The notes: a model not told the origin generated them from the letters alone. DNA of 64,000 nt from Gemmobacter denitrificans (GCF_036964905.1 NZ_JBALHR010000002.1:372001-436000), one strand, 5' to 3'; numbered from the stretch's first letter, positions 52,808-62,421 are shown. Numbers and translations are program-made.

Positions 52808-53518
52808 ATGAGTTTCGTGAAGACGCTGGCCACGCTGGCCGTGGGATTTGCCGCAGCCAAGGGCGTGCAGAAGCTGCAGCAGGCCGGCGGCCTGTCTGCG
52901 GTGAAGGATGCGCTGCGCGGTGCGGGCCAGCCGGGCGGCATCGGGGATCAGATGGGCGCGATGGCCGAAAAGATGGGCCTTCCGGGCGGCAAGGATGCCG
53001 TGCGCGGCATGCTCGACAAATTCGGCACCACTGCCGCACAGGCGACAGAAACCGCCGAGGCGGGCTTTGGCAACCTGATGACGGCGCTGACCGGCGCGGC
53101 CAGCACAGGCGCGGCCAATATGGGCGACATGCTGGGGGCGCTGACCGGGGCCACCCCCGCCGGGCCGATGGCCGAGGAAAACGCCCGGCTGATGATCCGG
53201 GCCATGATCCAGGCCGCCAAGGCCGATGGCACCATTGATGCGGCGGAACGCGAAACCATCCTGTCGCATCTCAAGGATGCCAGCGACGAGGAAATCGCCT
53301 TTGTTCAGGCAGAGCTGGACGGGCCGATGGATCTGGCAGGGCTTGCCAACGGTGTGGCCGACAGCGCCAAGGGGCAGGTCTATGCGGCGTCGCTGATGGT
53401 GATCTCGGTCGATACCGATGCCGAGCGGAGCTATCTGGCGGGGCTGGCGCGCGCGCTCGGGCTTGATTCCGCCACGGTCGCAAAGCTGCATGCCGACATG
53501 GGCAAGCCCGCGCCGTAA
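52808..53518 (+). CDS. DUF533 / TerB-fold protein (YebE-like)
   Basis: The 236-residue protein has an N-terminal hydrophobic stretch (about residues 5-20), a Gly/Ala-rich middle with possible weak helices, and a C-terminal TerB-like helical domain at about residues 120-230 (MIRAMIQAAKADGTIDAAE, YAASLMVISVDTDAE). Acidic residues in these motifs may bind metal. The family is widespread and its role is unknown. AAGGGGGGAATC precedes the ATG. Confidence 0.87.
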   Translation: MSFVKTLATLAVGFAAAKGVQKLQQAGGLSAVKDALRGAGQPGGIGDQMGAMAEKMGLPGGKDAVRGMLDKFGTTAAQATETAEAGFGNLMTALTGAASTGAANMGDMLGALTGATPAGPMAEENARLMIRAMIQAAKADGTIDAAERETILSHLKDASDEEIAFVQAELDGPMDLAGLANGVADSAKGQVYAASLMVISVDTDAERSYLAGLARALGLDSATVAKLHADMGKPAP

Positions 53519-53662
53519 CCCCAGCAAAATCAGGGCAGGGGTGGCATATTTTGCGCCCTCGCCTTGCGTTTTCGCGTTGACTCTGCCGCCTGCATCCTTA
53601 AAAGGCAGGTCTCAAGGATTTTACGGGGCTACGCTGTTTCCCCGGATGCAGGAGAGACGACT

Positions 53663-53830
53663 ATGGCGAAGCCGACGACGATCAAGATCCGTCTGAACTC
53701 GACGGCGGGCACCGGGCACTTCTATGTGACCAAGAAGAATGCCCGCACCATGACCGAAAAGATGGTCGTGAAGAAGTACGACCCCGTGAAGCGCGAGCAT
53801 GTCGAATACAAGGAAGGCAAGATCAAGTAA
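53663..53830 (+). CDS. rpmG: 50S ribosomal protein L33
   Basis: The 55-residue protein matches bL33: MAKPTTIKIRLNSTAGTGHF, VTKKNARTM and KYDPVKREHV. It is the cysteine-free (zinc-independent) form, as it lacks the CxxC pairs. GCAGGAGAGACGACT precedes the ATG. A strong terminator follows. Confidence 0.97.
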   Translation: MAKPTTIKIRLNSTAGTGHFYVTKKNARTMTEKMVVKKYDPVKREHVEYKEGKIK

Positions 53831-53850
53831 GATCTGCCGATCCTACCGGA

Positions 53851-54123
53851 TCATGGGCCGCACCTTCGGGTGCGGCCCTTGTCATTTCTGCGCCAGGCGT
53901 TGCGTCTGCGCATACGGTCACGCAGCCGATTCAGGACAGCTTCGGTCCGCAGGGCAAGCCGGGATGACAGGCCAAGCACCAGTGCCGCGATCAGGGTTGC
54001 GGCGGCCAATCCGGCGGCCAGTGGTCCCGCTGCTGGCCAGACTTCGAACAGACGCAGCAGTCCTGGTGCTGCGGTTGCCACGCAAGCCAAGGCCAGCAGC
54101 CGCGCCGCCTTCAGATCCCGCAA
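53851..54123 (-). CDS. Possible small membrane protein, TTG start
   Basis: A 90-residue frame with two hydrophobic helices (about residues 8-24 and 30-52) and a strongly basic tail (NRLRDRMRRRNAWRR). The pattern suits a membrane protein, but the only start is TTG without a clear ribosome-binding site, and the end overlaps the rpmG terminator. It may be real but unverified. Confidence 0.35.
   Translation of the reverse strand: MRDLKAARLLALACVATAAPGLLRLFEVWPAAGPLAAGLAAATLIAALVLGLSSRLALRTEAVLNRLRDRMRRRNAWRRNDKGRTRRCGP
53855..53881 (+). terminator. Terminator after rpmG
   Basis: GGGCCGCACC, loop TTCG, GGTGCGGCCC, then TTGTCATTT: a perfect ten-base stem with a tetraloop of the stable UUCG type. 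Confidence 0.9.
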
Positions 54124-54226
54124 TCAGGGAAATGGGGGGGGCCACATCAGATCCGAAAGTCATGTCAGGCCATCAGTCTTCCTGCGCGAGAGGGGCTCTG
54201 ATCCGGCAGGGCTGACAAGCCCCTGA

Positions 54227-54257
54227 AAACAAAAAGGCCGGGCTGTGCCCGGCCTTT
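54227..54257 (-). terminator. Terminator of the Bax-inhibitor-like gene
   Basis: On the minus strand: AAAGGCCGGGC, loop ACA, GCCCGGCCTTT, then TTGTTTTC. An 11-base stem about 25 bases past the stop. Confidence 0.88.
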
Positions 54258-54280
54258 CGGATGATCTGCGTCTGGGGCGC

Positions 54281-55003
54281 TTATTCGCGTTCACCCAGGA
54301 AGCTCAGCAGGAACTGGAACATCATGATGAAGTCCATATAGAGGTTCAGCGCCCCCATGATGGCCGATTTTTCCAGCCATTCCTGATCGCCCATCGCCGC
54401 ATGTTCGATATAGGTGTTCTTGATGTTCTGCGTGTCAAAGGCCGTCAGACCCGCGAAGATCAGCACGCCCAGCAACGAGATCGCGAATTGCAGCCCGCTC
54501 GATTGCAGGAACATGTTGATGATCATCGCGATGAACAGGCCGATCACGCCCATCATCAGGAAGGTGCCCATCGCGCTCAGGTCTTTCTTCGTGGTGTAGC
54601 CATAAAGGCTAAGTCCCGCGAAGGCGATCGCGGTCACGAGGAAGGTGCTGGCAATCGAGGTGCCGGTGAACACGGCAAAGATCACCGACAGCGAAAGACC
54701 CACGGCGGCCGCGTAGACATAGAAGAACAGCTGCGCAGCTGGTGCCGACAGGCGGTTGATCATCGCGCCAAAGGCAAAGACCAGCACCAGCGGCAGGAAC
54801 ATCACGACCCATTTCAGCGGGGTGCCGAAGATCGCGGCAATCATCGCATCATTGGTGCCGACGGCCCATGCCACGCCTGCGGTCAGAACCATGGCCACAG
54901 ACATCAGGCCATAGACCTTGTTCATATGGGCGCGCAGCCCTTCGTCGATCTGCGCGGCGCGGGCACCCATGCCCACGGAGCGGATCGTATTGTAATCAGC
55001 CAT
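54281..55003 (-). CDS. Bax inhibitor-1 / YccA family membrane protein
   Basis: The 240-residue protein has about seven hydrophobic helices and the BI-1 (UPF0005) signature: HMNKVYGLMSVAMVLTAGVA near the N-terminus and LTAFDTQNIKNTY and SAIMGALNLYMDFIMMF towards the C-terminus. Bacterial members are inner-membrane proteins linked to calcium leak and, in E. coli YccA, to control of FtsH. GGAGGCAACT precedes the ATG. It stands alone with its own terminator. Confidence 0.92.
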   Translation of the reverse strand: MADYNTIRSVGMGARAAQIDEGLRAHMNKVYGLMSVAMVLTAGVAWAVGTNDAMIAAIFGTPLKWVVMFLPLVLVFAFGAMINRLSAPAAQLFFYVYAAAVGLSLSVIFAVFTGTSIASTFLVTAIAFAGLSLYGYTTKKDLSAMGTFLMMGVIGLFIAMIINMFLQSSGLQFAISLLGVLIFAGLTAFDTQNIKNTYIEHAAMGDQEWLEKSAIMGALNLYMDFIMMFQFLLSFLGERE

Positions 55004-55124
55004 AGTTGCCTCCAGTTGTGGTGGCTGCGGCCTTTGTGGGCCGCGCCTTATGCGTTCAATATCGGCAGGCTGCTGTCGCATTTCAAGCGGTCTGGCCGAA
55101 AAGTTGCGCAGAAGAACCGGGTTT

Positions 55125-55331
55125 TCAGCGCAGGTCATGCCACCACAGTGGGGGATCCCAGTCCGGTCTGCCGGCGTCTTGCGGTGGCAGGCCCGCATCC
55201 CTGTGCAGGCGGGGTTCCATGCGCGCCAGTTGGCGGCGGCTCTGCCAGTGATGGACGCTGGCGATCAACCAACGCAACAGGCCGGGATGGCGCAAAGGGG
55301 TTGGGGCTATGCGAAAGAGGGCGCTGAACAT
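55125..55331 (-). CDS. DUF1127-type small protein
   Basis: The 68-residue protein ends with an arginine-rich DUF1127-like segment, HHWQSRRQLARMEPRLHRDA then GLPPQDAGRPDW. DUF1127 proteins are short, basic and often bind RNA or affect phosphate and small-RNA control in alphaproteobacteria. It is divergent from the LysR regulator with about 120 bases between, so that regulator may control it. Start chosen at the first ATG of the conserved part. Confidence 0.65.
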   Translation of the reverse strand: MFSALFRIAPTPLRHPGLLRWLIASVHHWQSRRQLARMEPRLHRDAGLPPQDAGRPDWDPPLWWHDLR

Positions 55332-55450
55332 GGCACACGCTGATCCTTGATGAATGGCGGCCCGATCATTCCGGGTCTTGATGATAGATGCGCCTTGATG
55401 CATGATAATGGAAATGAATGATTGTCAGATAATTCATCAAGGGGTGTGAT

Positions 55451-56299
55451 GTGGCGCGCAATCTGGACCTGACGGCGCTGCGGGCGCTGGTGGCTGTGGC
55501 GGATGCAGGCGGGGTGACCCGGGCGGCGGGGCTGTTGAACCTGACGCAAAGTGCGGTGTCGATGCAGCTCAAGCGGCTGGAGGATAGTCTTGGCCTTGCG
55601 CTGTTCCTGCGCAATGCCCGCAAGCTGAGCCTCACGCCCGAGGGCGAGCAGTTGATCGGCTTTGCCCGCCGTATGCTGGCCCTGAATGACGAGGCGCTGG
55701 CCCGGTTGACGGGCGCTGATTTCGAAGGTGAAATCCGGCTGGGGGTGCCGCATGACATTGTCTATCCCGCAATCCCGGGCATCCTGAAACGGCTCGCTGC
55801 GCAATATCCGCGCCTGCGGGTGAACCTTGCATCATCCTTCACCCTGCCGCTGAAAGAGGCTTTTGCCCGCGGCGACATGGATGTGATCCTGACCACCGAA
55901 GACCGGCCCGGCCCGGAAGGGCAGGAATTGTCGCGTCAGGCTCTGGTCTGGGTCGGGGCTGAAGAGGGCGCGGCGGCGCGGCGCAGCCCCTTGCGCCTGG
56001 CCTTCAAGGATACCTGCATCTTCCGCCCCACTGCGCAGGCGGCCCTCGATGCGGCAGGGGTTCAGTGGGAACTGGCAATCGAAGGCGAAAGCGAACAGGC
56101 GGCTGAAGCTATGGTGGCGGCTGATCTGGCGATTTCGGCCCGGTTGCGGGGGCGCTGCCCTCAGGGCACGGTGGAGCTGACCGGGCTTGGCCTGCCCGAT
56201 CTGCCGGGACTGTCGGTCTGTCTCTATCGCGCGCCCACCGCCAAGGGCGAGGCGGTGGAGGCGCTGCTGTCGGAACTGAGTCTGGCTTACGGGGACTGA
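55451..56299 (+). CDS. LysR-family transcriptional regulator
   Basis: The 282-residue protein has the N-terminal LysR HTH (LDLTALRALVAVADAGGVTR, AAGLLNLTQSAVSMQLKRLE) and a C-terminal periplasmic-binding-like effector domain. The start is GTG; a nearby ATG is out of frame. The inducer is unknown. It is divergent from the DUF1127 gene and convergent with pepF. Confidence 0.9.
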   Translation: MARNLDLTALRALVAVADAGGVTRAAGLLNLTQSAVSMQLKRLEDSLGLALFLRNARKLSLTPEGEQLIGFARRMLALNDEALARLTGADFEGEIRLGVPHDIVYPAIPGILKRLAAQYPRLRVNLASSFTLPLKEAFARGDMDVILTTEDRPGPEGQELSRQALVWVGAEEGAAARRSPLRLAFKDTCIFRPTAQAALDAAGVQWELAIEGESEQAAEAMVAADLAISARLRGRCPQGTVELTGLGLPDLPGLSVCLYRAPTAKGEAVEALLSELSLAYGD

Positions 56300-56303
56300 G
56301 CGA

Positions 56304-58130
56304 TCAGTCCTCCATCGCCTCCAGCTCGTCAATGAAGCCTGCGATCATCGACAAGCCCTTGTCCCAGAATTTCGGGTCCGAGGCATCGAGGCCAAAGGGT
56401 GCCAGCAACTCCTTGTGATGCTTCGACCCGCCCGCCTTGAGCAGTTCGAAATATTTCTCTTCGAACCCCGGCAGGCCGGACGCATAGGCGGCATAGAGCG
56501 CGTTCACCAAGCCATCGCCAAAGGCATAGGCATAGACATAGAAGGGCGAATGCACGAAATGCGGGATATAGGCCCAGAAGGTCTCGTATCCATCCATGAA
56601 ATCAAAGGCATCGCCAAGGCTTTGGGCTTGCACGCTCATCCACAGGGCGTTGATGTCATCCGGCGTCAGCTCGCCTTCGGCGCGGGCCGCATGCAGCTTG
56701 CATTCGAAATCATAGAAGGCGATCTGGCGCACGACCGTGTTGATCATGTCCTCCACCTTGCCCGCCAGCAGGGTCTTGCGCTCGGCCTTGGTCTTGGCGT
56801 CATCCAGCAGCTTGCGGAAGGTCAGCATCTCGCCGAACACGCTCGCGGTTTCGGCCAGCGTGAGCGGGGTGGAGGCCAGCAATTCACCCTGCGCCGCCGC
56901 CAGCCGCTGATGCACGCCATGGCCCAGCTCATGCGCCAGCGTCATCACATCGCGCGGTTTGCCCAGATAGTTCAGCATCACATAGGGGTGCACGGTGGTC
57001 ACGGTCGGATGCGCGAAGGCCCCCGGCGCCTTGCCCGGCTTCACGCCTGCGTCGATCCAGCCCTTGGTGAAAAAGGGTTCGGCCAGATCGGCCAAGGCGG
57101 GCGAGAAGGCGGCATAGGCATCCGTCACCGTCTTGCGCGCCTCATCCCAGCCGATGGTTTTCGGCTGCTCGATCGGCAGCGGCGCATTGCGATCCCAGAC
57201 CTGCAGCCGCTCCAGCCCCAGCCATTTGGCCTTCAGGCGATAGTAGCGGTGGCTCAGCTTCGGATAGGCGGCGACCACGGCATTGCGCAGCGCCTCCACC
57301 ACCTCGGGCTCCACATGGTTCGACAGGTGGCGCCCATGCTGGGGGCTGGGCATCTTGCGCCAGCGGTCATGGATTTCCTTTTCCTTGGCCAGCGTGTTGT
57401 GGATGCGGGCAAAGAGCTTGATGTTCTTGTCAAACACCGCCGCCAGCGCCCGCGCCGCCGCCTCGCGCCGCGCGCGGTCGGTGTCGGTCAGCAGGTTCAG
57501 CGTCGCCTCAAGGTTCAGCTCCTCCTCCTCGCCAGCGACGGTGAACATCAGCCCCGCCATGGTCTCGTCGAACAGCTTGTTCCAGGCGCTGGCCCCCACC
57601 ACGCTTTCGTCATGCAGGAAGCGTTCCAGCTCATCGGAAAGCTGATGCGGGCGCATGGCGCGCATGCGGTCAAAGACCGGCTTGTAGCGCGCCAGATCGG
57701 CATTGGCGGCCAGAAGGCCCGCCAGATGCGCCTCGTCCAGCCGGTTGAATTCCAGGCTGAAGAACACCAGCGGCGTGGTTGAGGTGGTCACCTCATCCTG
57801 CGCATCGGCCATGAACTTGGCGCGCTCGCTGTCCATGGTGTTCTGGTAATAGCGCAGGCCCGCATAGGACATCAGGCGTCCGGCCACGATGTCGATGGCC
57901 TCATACTCCTGCACACAGGCCAGAAGGCCCGCCGCATCAAGGCTGGCAAGCTTGCCCTCATAGCTCGCCGCAAAACTGGCGCAGGCGGTTTCCAGCCATG
58001 CCAGATCGCGTTCCACCTCGGGCGAGTCCGGTGCGGGATAGAGATCGGTCAGATCCCAGTCGGGCAGGTCACCGAAACCGCCGGCAGAGGCATGGGCGTC
58101 AAAGACCGGGGTGGGCAGCGGCAGCGTCAT
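56304..58130 (-). CDS. pepF: Oligoendopeptidase F (M3 family)
   Basis: The 608-residue zinc peptidase has the HExxH motif at 400-404 (LAHELGHGVHQRL) with the downstream glutamate ligand in ETASVFGEML. It degrades peptides of about 7-17 residues in the cytoplasm. Length fits the family. AGGTGATCC precedes the ATG. Confidence 0.93.
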   Translation of the reverse strand: MTLPLPTPVFDAHASAGGFGDLPDWDLTDLYPAPDSPEVERDLAWLETACASFAASYEGKLASLDAAGLLACVQEYEAIDIVAGRLMSYAGLRYYQNTMDSERAKFMADAQDEVTTSTTPLVFFSLEFNRLDEAHLAGLLAANADLARYKPVFDRMRAMRPHQLSDELERFLHDESVVGASAWNKLFDETMAGLMFTVAGEEEELNLEATLNLLTDTDRARREAAARALAAVFDKNIKLFARIHNTLAKEKEIHDRWRKMPSPQHGRHLSNHVEPEVVEALRNAVVAAYPKLSHRYYRLKAKWLGLERLQVWDRNAPLPIEQPKTIGWDEARKTVTDAYAAFSPALADLAEPFFTKGWIDAGVKPGKAPGAFAHPTVTTVHPYVMLNYLGKPRDVMTLAHELGHGVHQRLAAAQGELLASTPLTLAETASVFGEMLTFRKLLDDAKTKAERKTLLAGKVEDMINTVVRQIAFYDFECKLHAARAEGELTPDDINALWMSVQAQSLGDAFDFMDGYETFWAYIPHFVHSPFYVYAYAFGDGLVNALYAAYASGLPGFEEKYFELLKAGGSKHHKELLAPFGLDASDPKFWDKGLSMIAGFIDELEAMED

Positions 58131-58397
58131 GGATCACCTGTGAGTTGGACTGCCCAACATCTAGGGGCGGGGGGGGCGGAAAGGCAAGGGCAGGTGTCAG
58201 CTGCGCGTGTCAGGGGCGATTTGGCTTTCTGACAGGCAGCCAAAGGGCTTTGAACGGGCTTGGAGTGGAAAATCTGCACAAAAATTAGGCATACCGTGAT
58301 GCGTCTCGCAATTTTCTTTCAAAACCGCCACAAAATGCGACATGACCGCTTCAATCCCGCAAAGCGCATTGCTTAACTGGCCATACCAAGGACGGGG

Positions 58398-59819
58398 GTG
58401 GTTCAGGTGACGGAATACTTCAACGAAATGTACCAGAACGGGGCGGTGCGCCCGCCCTATGCCCGGTTGGAAGACTGGATGAAAACCATGCCGGCCGAGT
58501 TCCGGCAGATGAAACAGGCCGAGGCCGAGGCCCTGTTCCGCCGCATCGGCATCACCTTTGCCGTATATGGCGAAGGCGGAGACCCGGACCGGCTGATCCC
58601 GTTCGACATGTTTCCGCGGGTCTTTACCGCTGCGGAATGGGCCCGGCTGGAACGCGGGATCAAGCAACGGGCGCGGGCGCTCAACGCCTTTCTGGTCGAT
58701 GTCTATGGCCGGGGCGAAATCGTCAAGGCGGGGCGCATCCCGGCGCGGCTGGTCTATGAAAACGAAGCCTATGAAAAGGCGGTGGTGGGGTTCGTCCCCC
58801 CCAAAGGGGTGTATTCGCATATCGTGGGGATCGATCTTGTCCGCACCGGCCCGGATGATTTCTTCGTGCTGGAGGACAATTGCCGCACCCCTTCGGGTGT
58901 CAGCTACATGCTGGAAAACCGCGAAATCATGATGCGGATGTTCCCGGCCCTGTTCCGCGAAAACCGCATTCAGCCGGTGGACAGCTACAGCGAAAGGCTG
59001 CGCCGGACGCTGGCCTCGGTTGCGCCCGCCAAATGCAAGGGCGAACCGCGCGTCGTGCTGCTGACGCCGGGCCATTTCAACAGCGCCTATTACGAACACA
59101 GCTTCCTGGCCGATCTGATGGGGATCGAACTGGTCGAAGGGCAGGACCTGTTTGTCGAAGGCGAATATGTCTGGATGCGCACGACCGAAGGCCCGCAGCG
59201 GGTGGATGTCATCTATCGCCGCATCGATGACGCCTTCATCGATCCGCTCTGCTTCCGCCCTGACAGCATGCTGGGCATTCCGGGGTTGATGGATGTCTAT
59301 CGTTCGGGAGGGGTTTCCATCTGTTCGGCGCCCGGTGCCGGGGTGGCCGATGACAAGGCGGTTTATACCTATGTGCCGGAAATGGTGCGCTTCTATCTGG
59401 GGGAAGAACCCATCCTGCAAAATGTGCCGACCTGGCAATGCGGCAAGGCCGATGATCTGAAATATGTGCTGGAAAACCTGGGCGATCTGGTGGTGAAGGA
59501 AGTGCATGGCTCGGGCGGGTACGGCATGCTTGTCGGGCCGAAATCGACCAAGGAGCAGATCGAGACCTTCCGCGCCAAGGTCGTGGACGATCCGGGGAAC
59601 TACATTGCCCAGCCAACGCTGGCGCTTTCCACCACGCCGACCTTTGTCGAACAGGGCATTGCGCCGCGCCATGTCGATCTGCGGCCCTATTGTCTGGTGG
59701 GCGAAAACATCGACCTTGTGCCCGGTGCCCTGACACGGGTCGCGCTGAAAGAGGGTAGTCTGGTGGTGAACTCGTCCCAGGGCGGGGGCGTCAAGGATAC
59801 CTGGGTGTTGGCGGAGTAA
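58398..59819 (+). CDS. Circularly permuted ATP-grasp protein (type 2)
   Basis: The 473-residue protein matches the DUF404/DUF407 circularly permuted ATP-grasp family: DVYGRGEIVKAGRIPARLVY, EDNCRTPSGVSYMLENR, VIYRRIDDAF and KEVHGSGGYGML. Such enzymes form amide bonds in peptide-tag or small-peptide synthesis, predicted from gene context. The start is GTG with AAGGA five bases before; a second GTG three codons on is the alternative. It opens a four-gene run with an alpha-E protein, a transglutaminase-like protein and Anbu. Confidence 0.92.
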   Translation: MVQVTEYFNEMYQNGAVRPPYARLEDWMKTMPAEFRQMKQAEAEALFRRIGITFAVYGEGGDPDRLIPFDMFPRVFTAAEWARLERGIKQRARALNAFLVDVYGRGEIVKAGRIPARLVYENEAYEKAVVGFVPPKGVYSHIVGIDLVRTGPDDFFVLEDNCRTPSGVSYMLENREIMMRMFPALFRENRIQPVDSYSERLRRTLASVAPAKCKGEPRVVLLTPGHFNSAYYEHSFLADLMGIELVEGQDLFVEGEYVWMRTTEGPQRVDVIYRRIDDAFIDPLCFRPDSMLGIPGLMDVYRSGGVSICSAPGAGVADDKAVYTYVPEMVRFYLGEEPILQNVPTWQCGKADDLKYVLENLGDLVVKEVHGSGGYGMLVGPKSTKEQIETFRAKVVDDPGNYIAQPTLALSTTPTFVEQGIAPRHVDLRPYCLVGENIDLVPGALTRVALKEGSLVVNSSQGGGVKDTWVLAE

Positions 59820-59824
59820 CACAG

Positions 59825-60775
59825 ATGCTGAGCAGAACCGCAGACAACCTTTACTGGATCGCCCGCTACATGGAACGCGCCGACATCGCCGCGCGCCTGC
59901 TGGAAGTGGGATCACGGATTTCGCTGCTGCCTTCGGTCCATGGCTATCGCAGCGAATGGGACAGCCTGTTGCAATCTTCTGGCACCGCCGATGGCTTTGC
60001 CAAGAAATACGGCGATCCGGTGCAGCGCAATCTGGAAAGCTGGCTGTTCTTCGATCGCGACAATTCGTCCAGCGTGGCCAGTTGCATCACGGCGGCGCGG
60101 GAAAATGGCCGCATCGTGCGCACGGCGCTGACAAGCCAGGTCTGGGATGCGCTGAATACCGCCTTTCAGGAATTGCGCCAGCTGGAACGCACGCCGCGTT
60201 CGGAACTGGAACTCAGCCGCCTCACCGATTGGGTCATGCGCCATTCCGCCATGGTGCGCGGCGCCATCGACGCCACACTGTTGCGCAATGATGGCTATAA
60301 CTTCCTGAATATCGGTTATTATCTGGAACGTGGCGACAATACCGCGCGGATGATGGATGTGAAATATTACGTCCTGCTTCCCCGGGTGGATTTCGTGGGC
60401 TCAGGCCTCGACAATTACCAATGGACCACGCTTCTGCGTGCCATGGGGGCGCAGCGCGCTTTCCATTGGGCCTATGGGGGCGAGGTGACGGCGGCCAAGA
60501 TCGCGCATTTCCTGATCCTCAACCCGCAAAGCCCGCGCGCGCTCATCACCTGTGTGGCCGGGGTCACCAATCATCTGGGGCGGCTGGCCAAGGCCTATGG
60601 CCGGATGACGGCGGCGCAGGGCAAGGCGCAGGCCATGCTGGCCGAGCTGGAAACCACCACGGCGGATGCGATCTTTGATGAAGGGCTGCATGAATTCCTG
60701 TCGCGCTTCATCCGCGATTCGGCCGATCTGGGCCATGTCATCCATGAATCCTACCTGAGCGGGGATGTTCGCTGA
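59825..60775 (+). CDS. Alpha-E domain protein (DUF403)
   Basis: The 316-residue all-helical protein opens MLSRTADNLYWIARYMERAD, the DUF403 (alpha-E) signature, with RGDNTARMMDVKYYVLLP further in. It always accompanies the circularly permuted ATP-grasp and a transglutaminase homologue, and its role in that unit is unknown. It begins five bases after the previous stop and overlaps the next start (TGATG). Confidence 0.92.
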   Translation: MLSRTADNLYWIARYMERADIAARLLEVGSRISLLPSVHGYRSEWDSLLQSSGTADGFAKKYGDPVQRNLESWLFFDRDNSSSVASCITAARENGRIVRTALTSQVWDALNTAFQELRQLERTPRSELELSRLTDWVMRHSAMVRGAIDATLLRNDGYNFLNIGYYLERGDNTARMMDVKYYVLLPRVDFVGSGLDNYQWTTLLRAMGAQRAFHWAYGGEVTAAKIAHFLILNPQSPRALITCVAGVTNHLGRLAKAYGRMTAAQGKAQAMLAELETTTADAIFDEGLHEFLSRFIRDSADLGHVIHESYLSGDVR

Positions 60776-61608
60776 TGCGCCTGACTGTCGATCATGTGAC
60801 GCGATACAGCTATGACCAGCCGGTGCGCGGCGTGGTGCAAAGCCACCGGCTGACGCCTTCGGTGTTTGAAGGCCAGATGGTTGCCGACTGGATGGTGGAG
60901 GTGACCGACGGCGTGAAGGGCGGCACCTTCCGCGATGGCGCGGGCGACCGGATCACCGCGTGGTCGGTGCCCGGCCCGGTGTCTGAAATCGTGGTGCGGG
61001 TGCGCGGCACGGTGGAAACGCTCGATCTGGCCGGGGTTCTGCGCGGCCATCGCGAAGGCGTGCGCCCCGAGGTCTATCTGCGCGAAACGGCGGCCACATG
61101 GGCTGATCCGGCGCTGGTCGCGCTGGCCGTGGCGGCAGAAGGGGCGGAGGGCAGTCTTGATGCCGCGCATCGCCTGTCGGCAGCTGTGGCCGATGCCATC
61201 ACCTATACCCCCGGCGTGACCGAGGCGCAGACCACCGCCGCCGAGGCGCTGGCGCGCGGGGCGGGGGTTTGCCAGGATCATGCGCAGGCCCTGATCGCCA
61301 TGGCGCGCGCGCGCGGGATTCCGGCCCGATATGTCTCGGGCTATCTGTTCGCCGATGCCGAAGGCACCCCGCATGAGGCTGCCCATGCCTGGGCCGAATT
61401 GTGGATCGGCGGGCTGGGCTGGATCGGATTTGATCCGGCGAATCGGTGCTGTCCCGATGCACGCTATATCCGGCTGGGTTCGGGCTTTGATGCGCAGGAT
61501 GCCGCCCCGATCCGGGGCATTGCCCGCGGGCCGGGGGTGGAACGGATGGATGTGACGGTCCGTGTTCTGGCGCCGACAGGGCAGACCCAAAGCCAGAGCC
61601 AGCAATAG
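60775..61608 (+). CDS. Transglutaminase-like cysteine protease family protein
   Basis: The 277-residue protein has a papain-like triad: Cys166 (GAGVCQDHAQAL), His204 (AAHAWAELW) and Asp220 (IGFDPANR), with an N-terminal beta-rich domain (MRLTVDHVTRYSYDQPV). In this gene context it is predicted to cut or crosslink peptides made by the ATP-grasp partner. It is coupled to the alpha-E gene. Confidence 0.93.
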   Translation: MRLTVDHVTRYSYDQPVRGVVQSHRLTPSVFEGQMVADWMVEVTDGVKGGTFRDGAGDRITAWSVPGPVSEIVVRVRGTVETLDLAGVLRGHREGVRPEVYLRETAATWADPALVALAVAAEGAEGSLDAAHRLSAAVADAITYTPGVTEAQTTAAEALARGAGVCQDHAQALIAMARARGIPARYVSGYLFADAEGTPHEAAHAWAELWIGGLGWIGFDPANRCCPDARYIRLGSGFDAQDAAPIRGIARGPGVERMDVTVRVLAPTGQTQSQSQQ

Positions 61609-61673
61609 CCACGGTTGCACCCGGGGCGGCGCAGCAATAGTGTTGCGCCAAACCTGCCGAAACGGAAACGATC

Positions 61674-62399
61674 ATGACCTATTGCGTGGGCCTTCTGCTG
61701 AATGAAGGCATGGTGCTGCTGTCCGACACCCGGACCAATGCGGGGCTGGACAACATCTCGACCTATCGCAAGATGTTCACCTTTGAAGAACCGGGCGAGC
61801 GGGTGATCACCATCATGACCGCCGGCAGCCTGAGTGTGACCCAGACCACCATCGCCCGCCTGCGCGAAGCGATCGAAGATGATGGCGCGACCGGCGAAAC
61901 CTCGATCATGCAGGCGCCCACCATGCTCAAGGTGGCCGAAATCGTCGGCAACATGCTGGCTTCGGTCCGGGCCGAGATCGACGAGAAACTGGCCACGATG
62001 CGCCAGCTGGCCTCGGCCAGCATGATCGTGGCGGGGCAGCGTAAGGGCGGGGTGATGCGGCTGTTCCTGATCTATCCCGAAGGCAATTTCATCGAGGCAA
62101 CCGAAGACACCCCCTTTCTGCAGATCGGGGAACATAAATATGGCAAGCCGATCCTGGACCGGGTGGTGCGTCCTGATACCAGCCTGCAGGATGCGCAGAA
62201 GGCCGTGCTGCTGAGCATGGATTCGACACTGCGGTCGAACCTGTCGGTGGGCATGCCGCTGGATCTGGCGGTGATCGAACGCGATGCTTGCCGCGTGACG
62301 CTGCGCCGCCGGATCGAGGCAGGAGATTCGCAATTCGCGGCGATGAGCGAGGCCTGGTCGCGCGCCTTGCGGGACGGCTTTACCCAGATCTGCCTGTAA
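61674..62399 (+). CDS. Anbu proteasome-like NTN hydrolase
   Basis: The 241-residue protein opens MTYCVGLLLNEGMVLLSDTRT, the Anbu (ancestral beta subunit) pattern, with Thr2 as the likely N-terminal nucleophile once Met is removed and a Lys at about 33 in TYRKMFTF. Anbu forms open-ring proteasome-like assemblies and lies beside the ATP-grasp / alpha-E / transglutaminase genes in many proteobacteria. GGAAACGATC precedes the ATG. Substrate unknown. Confidence 0.9.
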   Translation: MTYCVGLLLNEGMVLLSDTRTNAGLDNISTYRKMFTFEEPGERVITIMTAGSLSVTQTTIARLREAIEDDGATGETSIMQAPTMLKVAEIVGNMLASVRAEIDEKLATMRQLASASMIVAGQRKGGVMRLFLIYPEGNFIEATEDTPFLQIGEHKYGKPILDRVVRPDTSLQDAQKAVLLSMDSTLRSNLSVGMPLDLAVIERDACRVTLRRRIEAGDSQFAAMSEAWSRALRDGFTQICL

Positions 62400-62421
62400 T
62401 CCCCGGCAGTGATCTTGCGGA

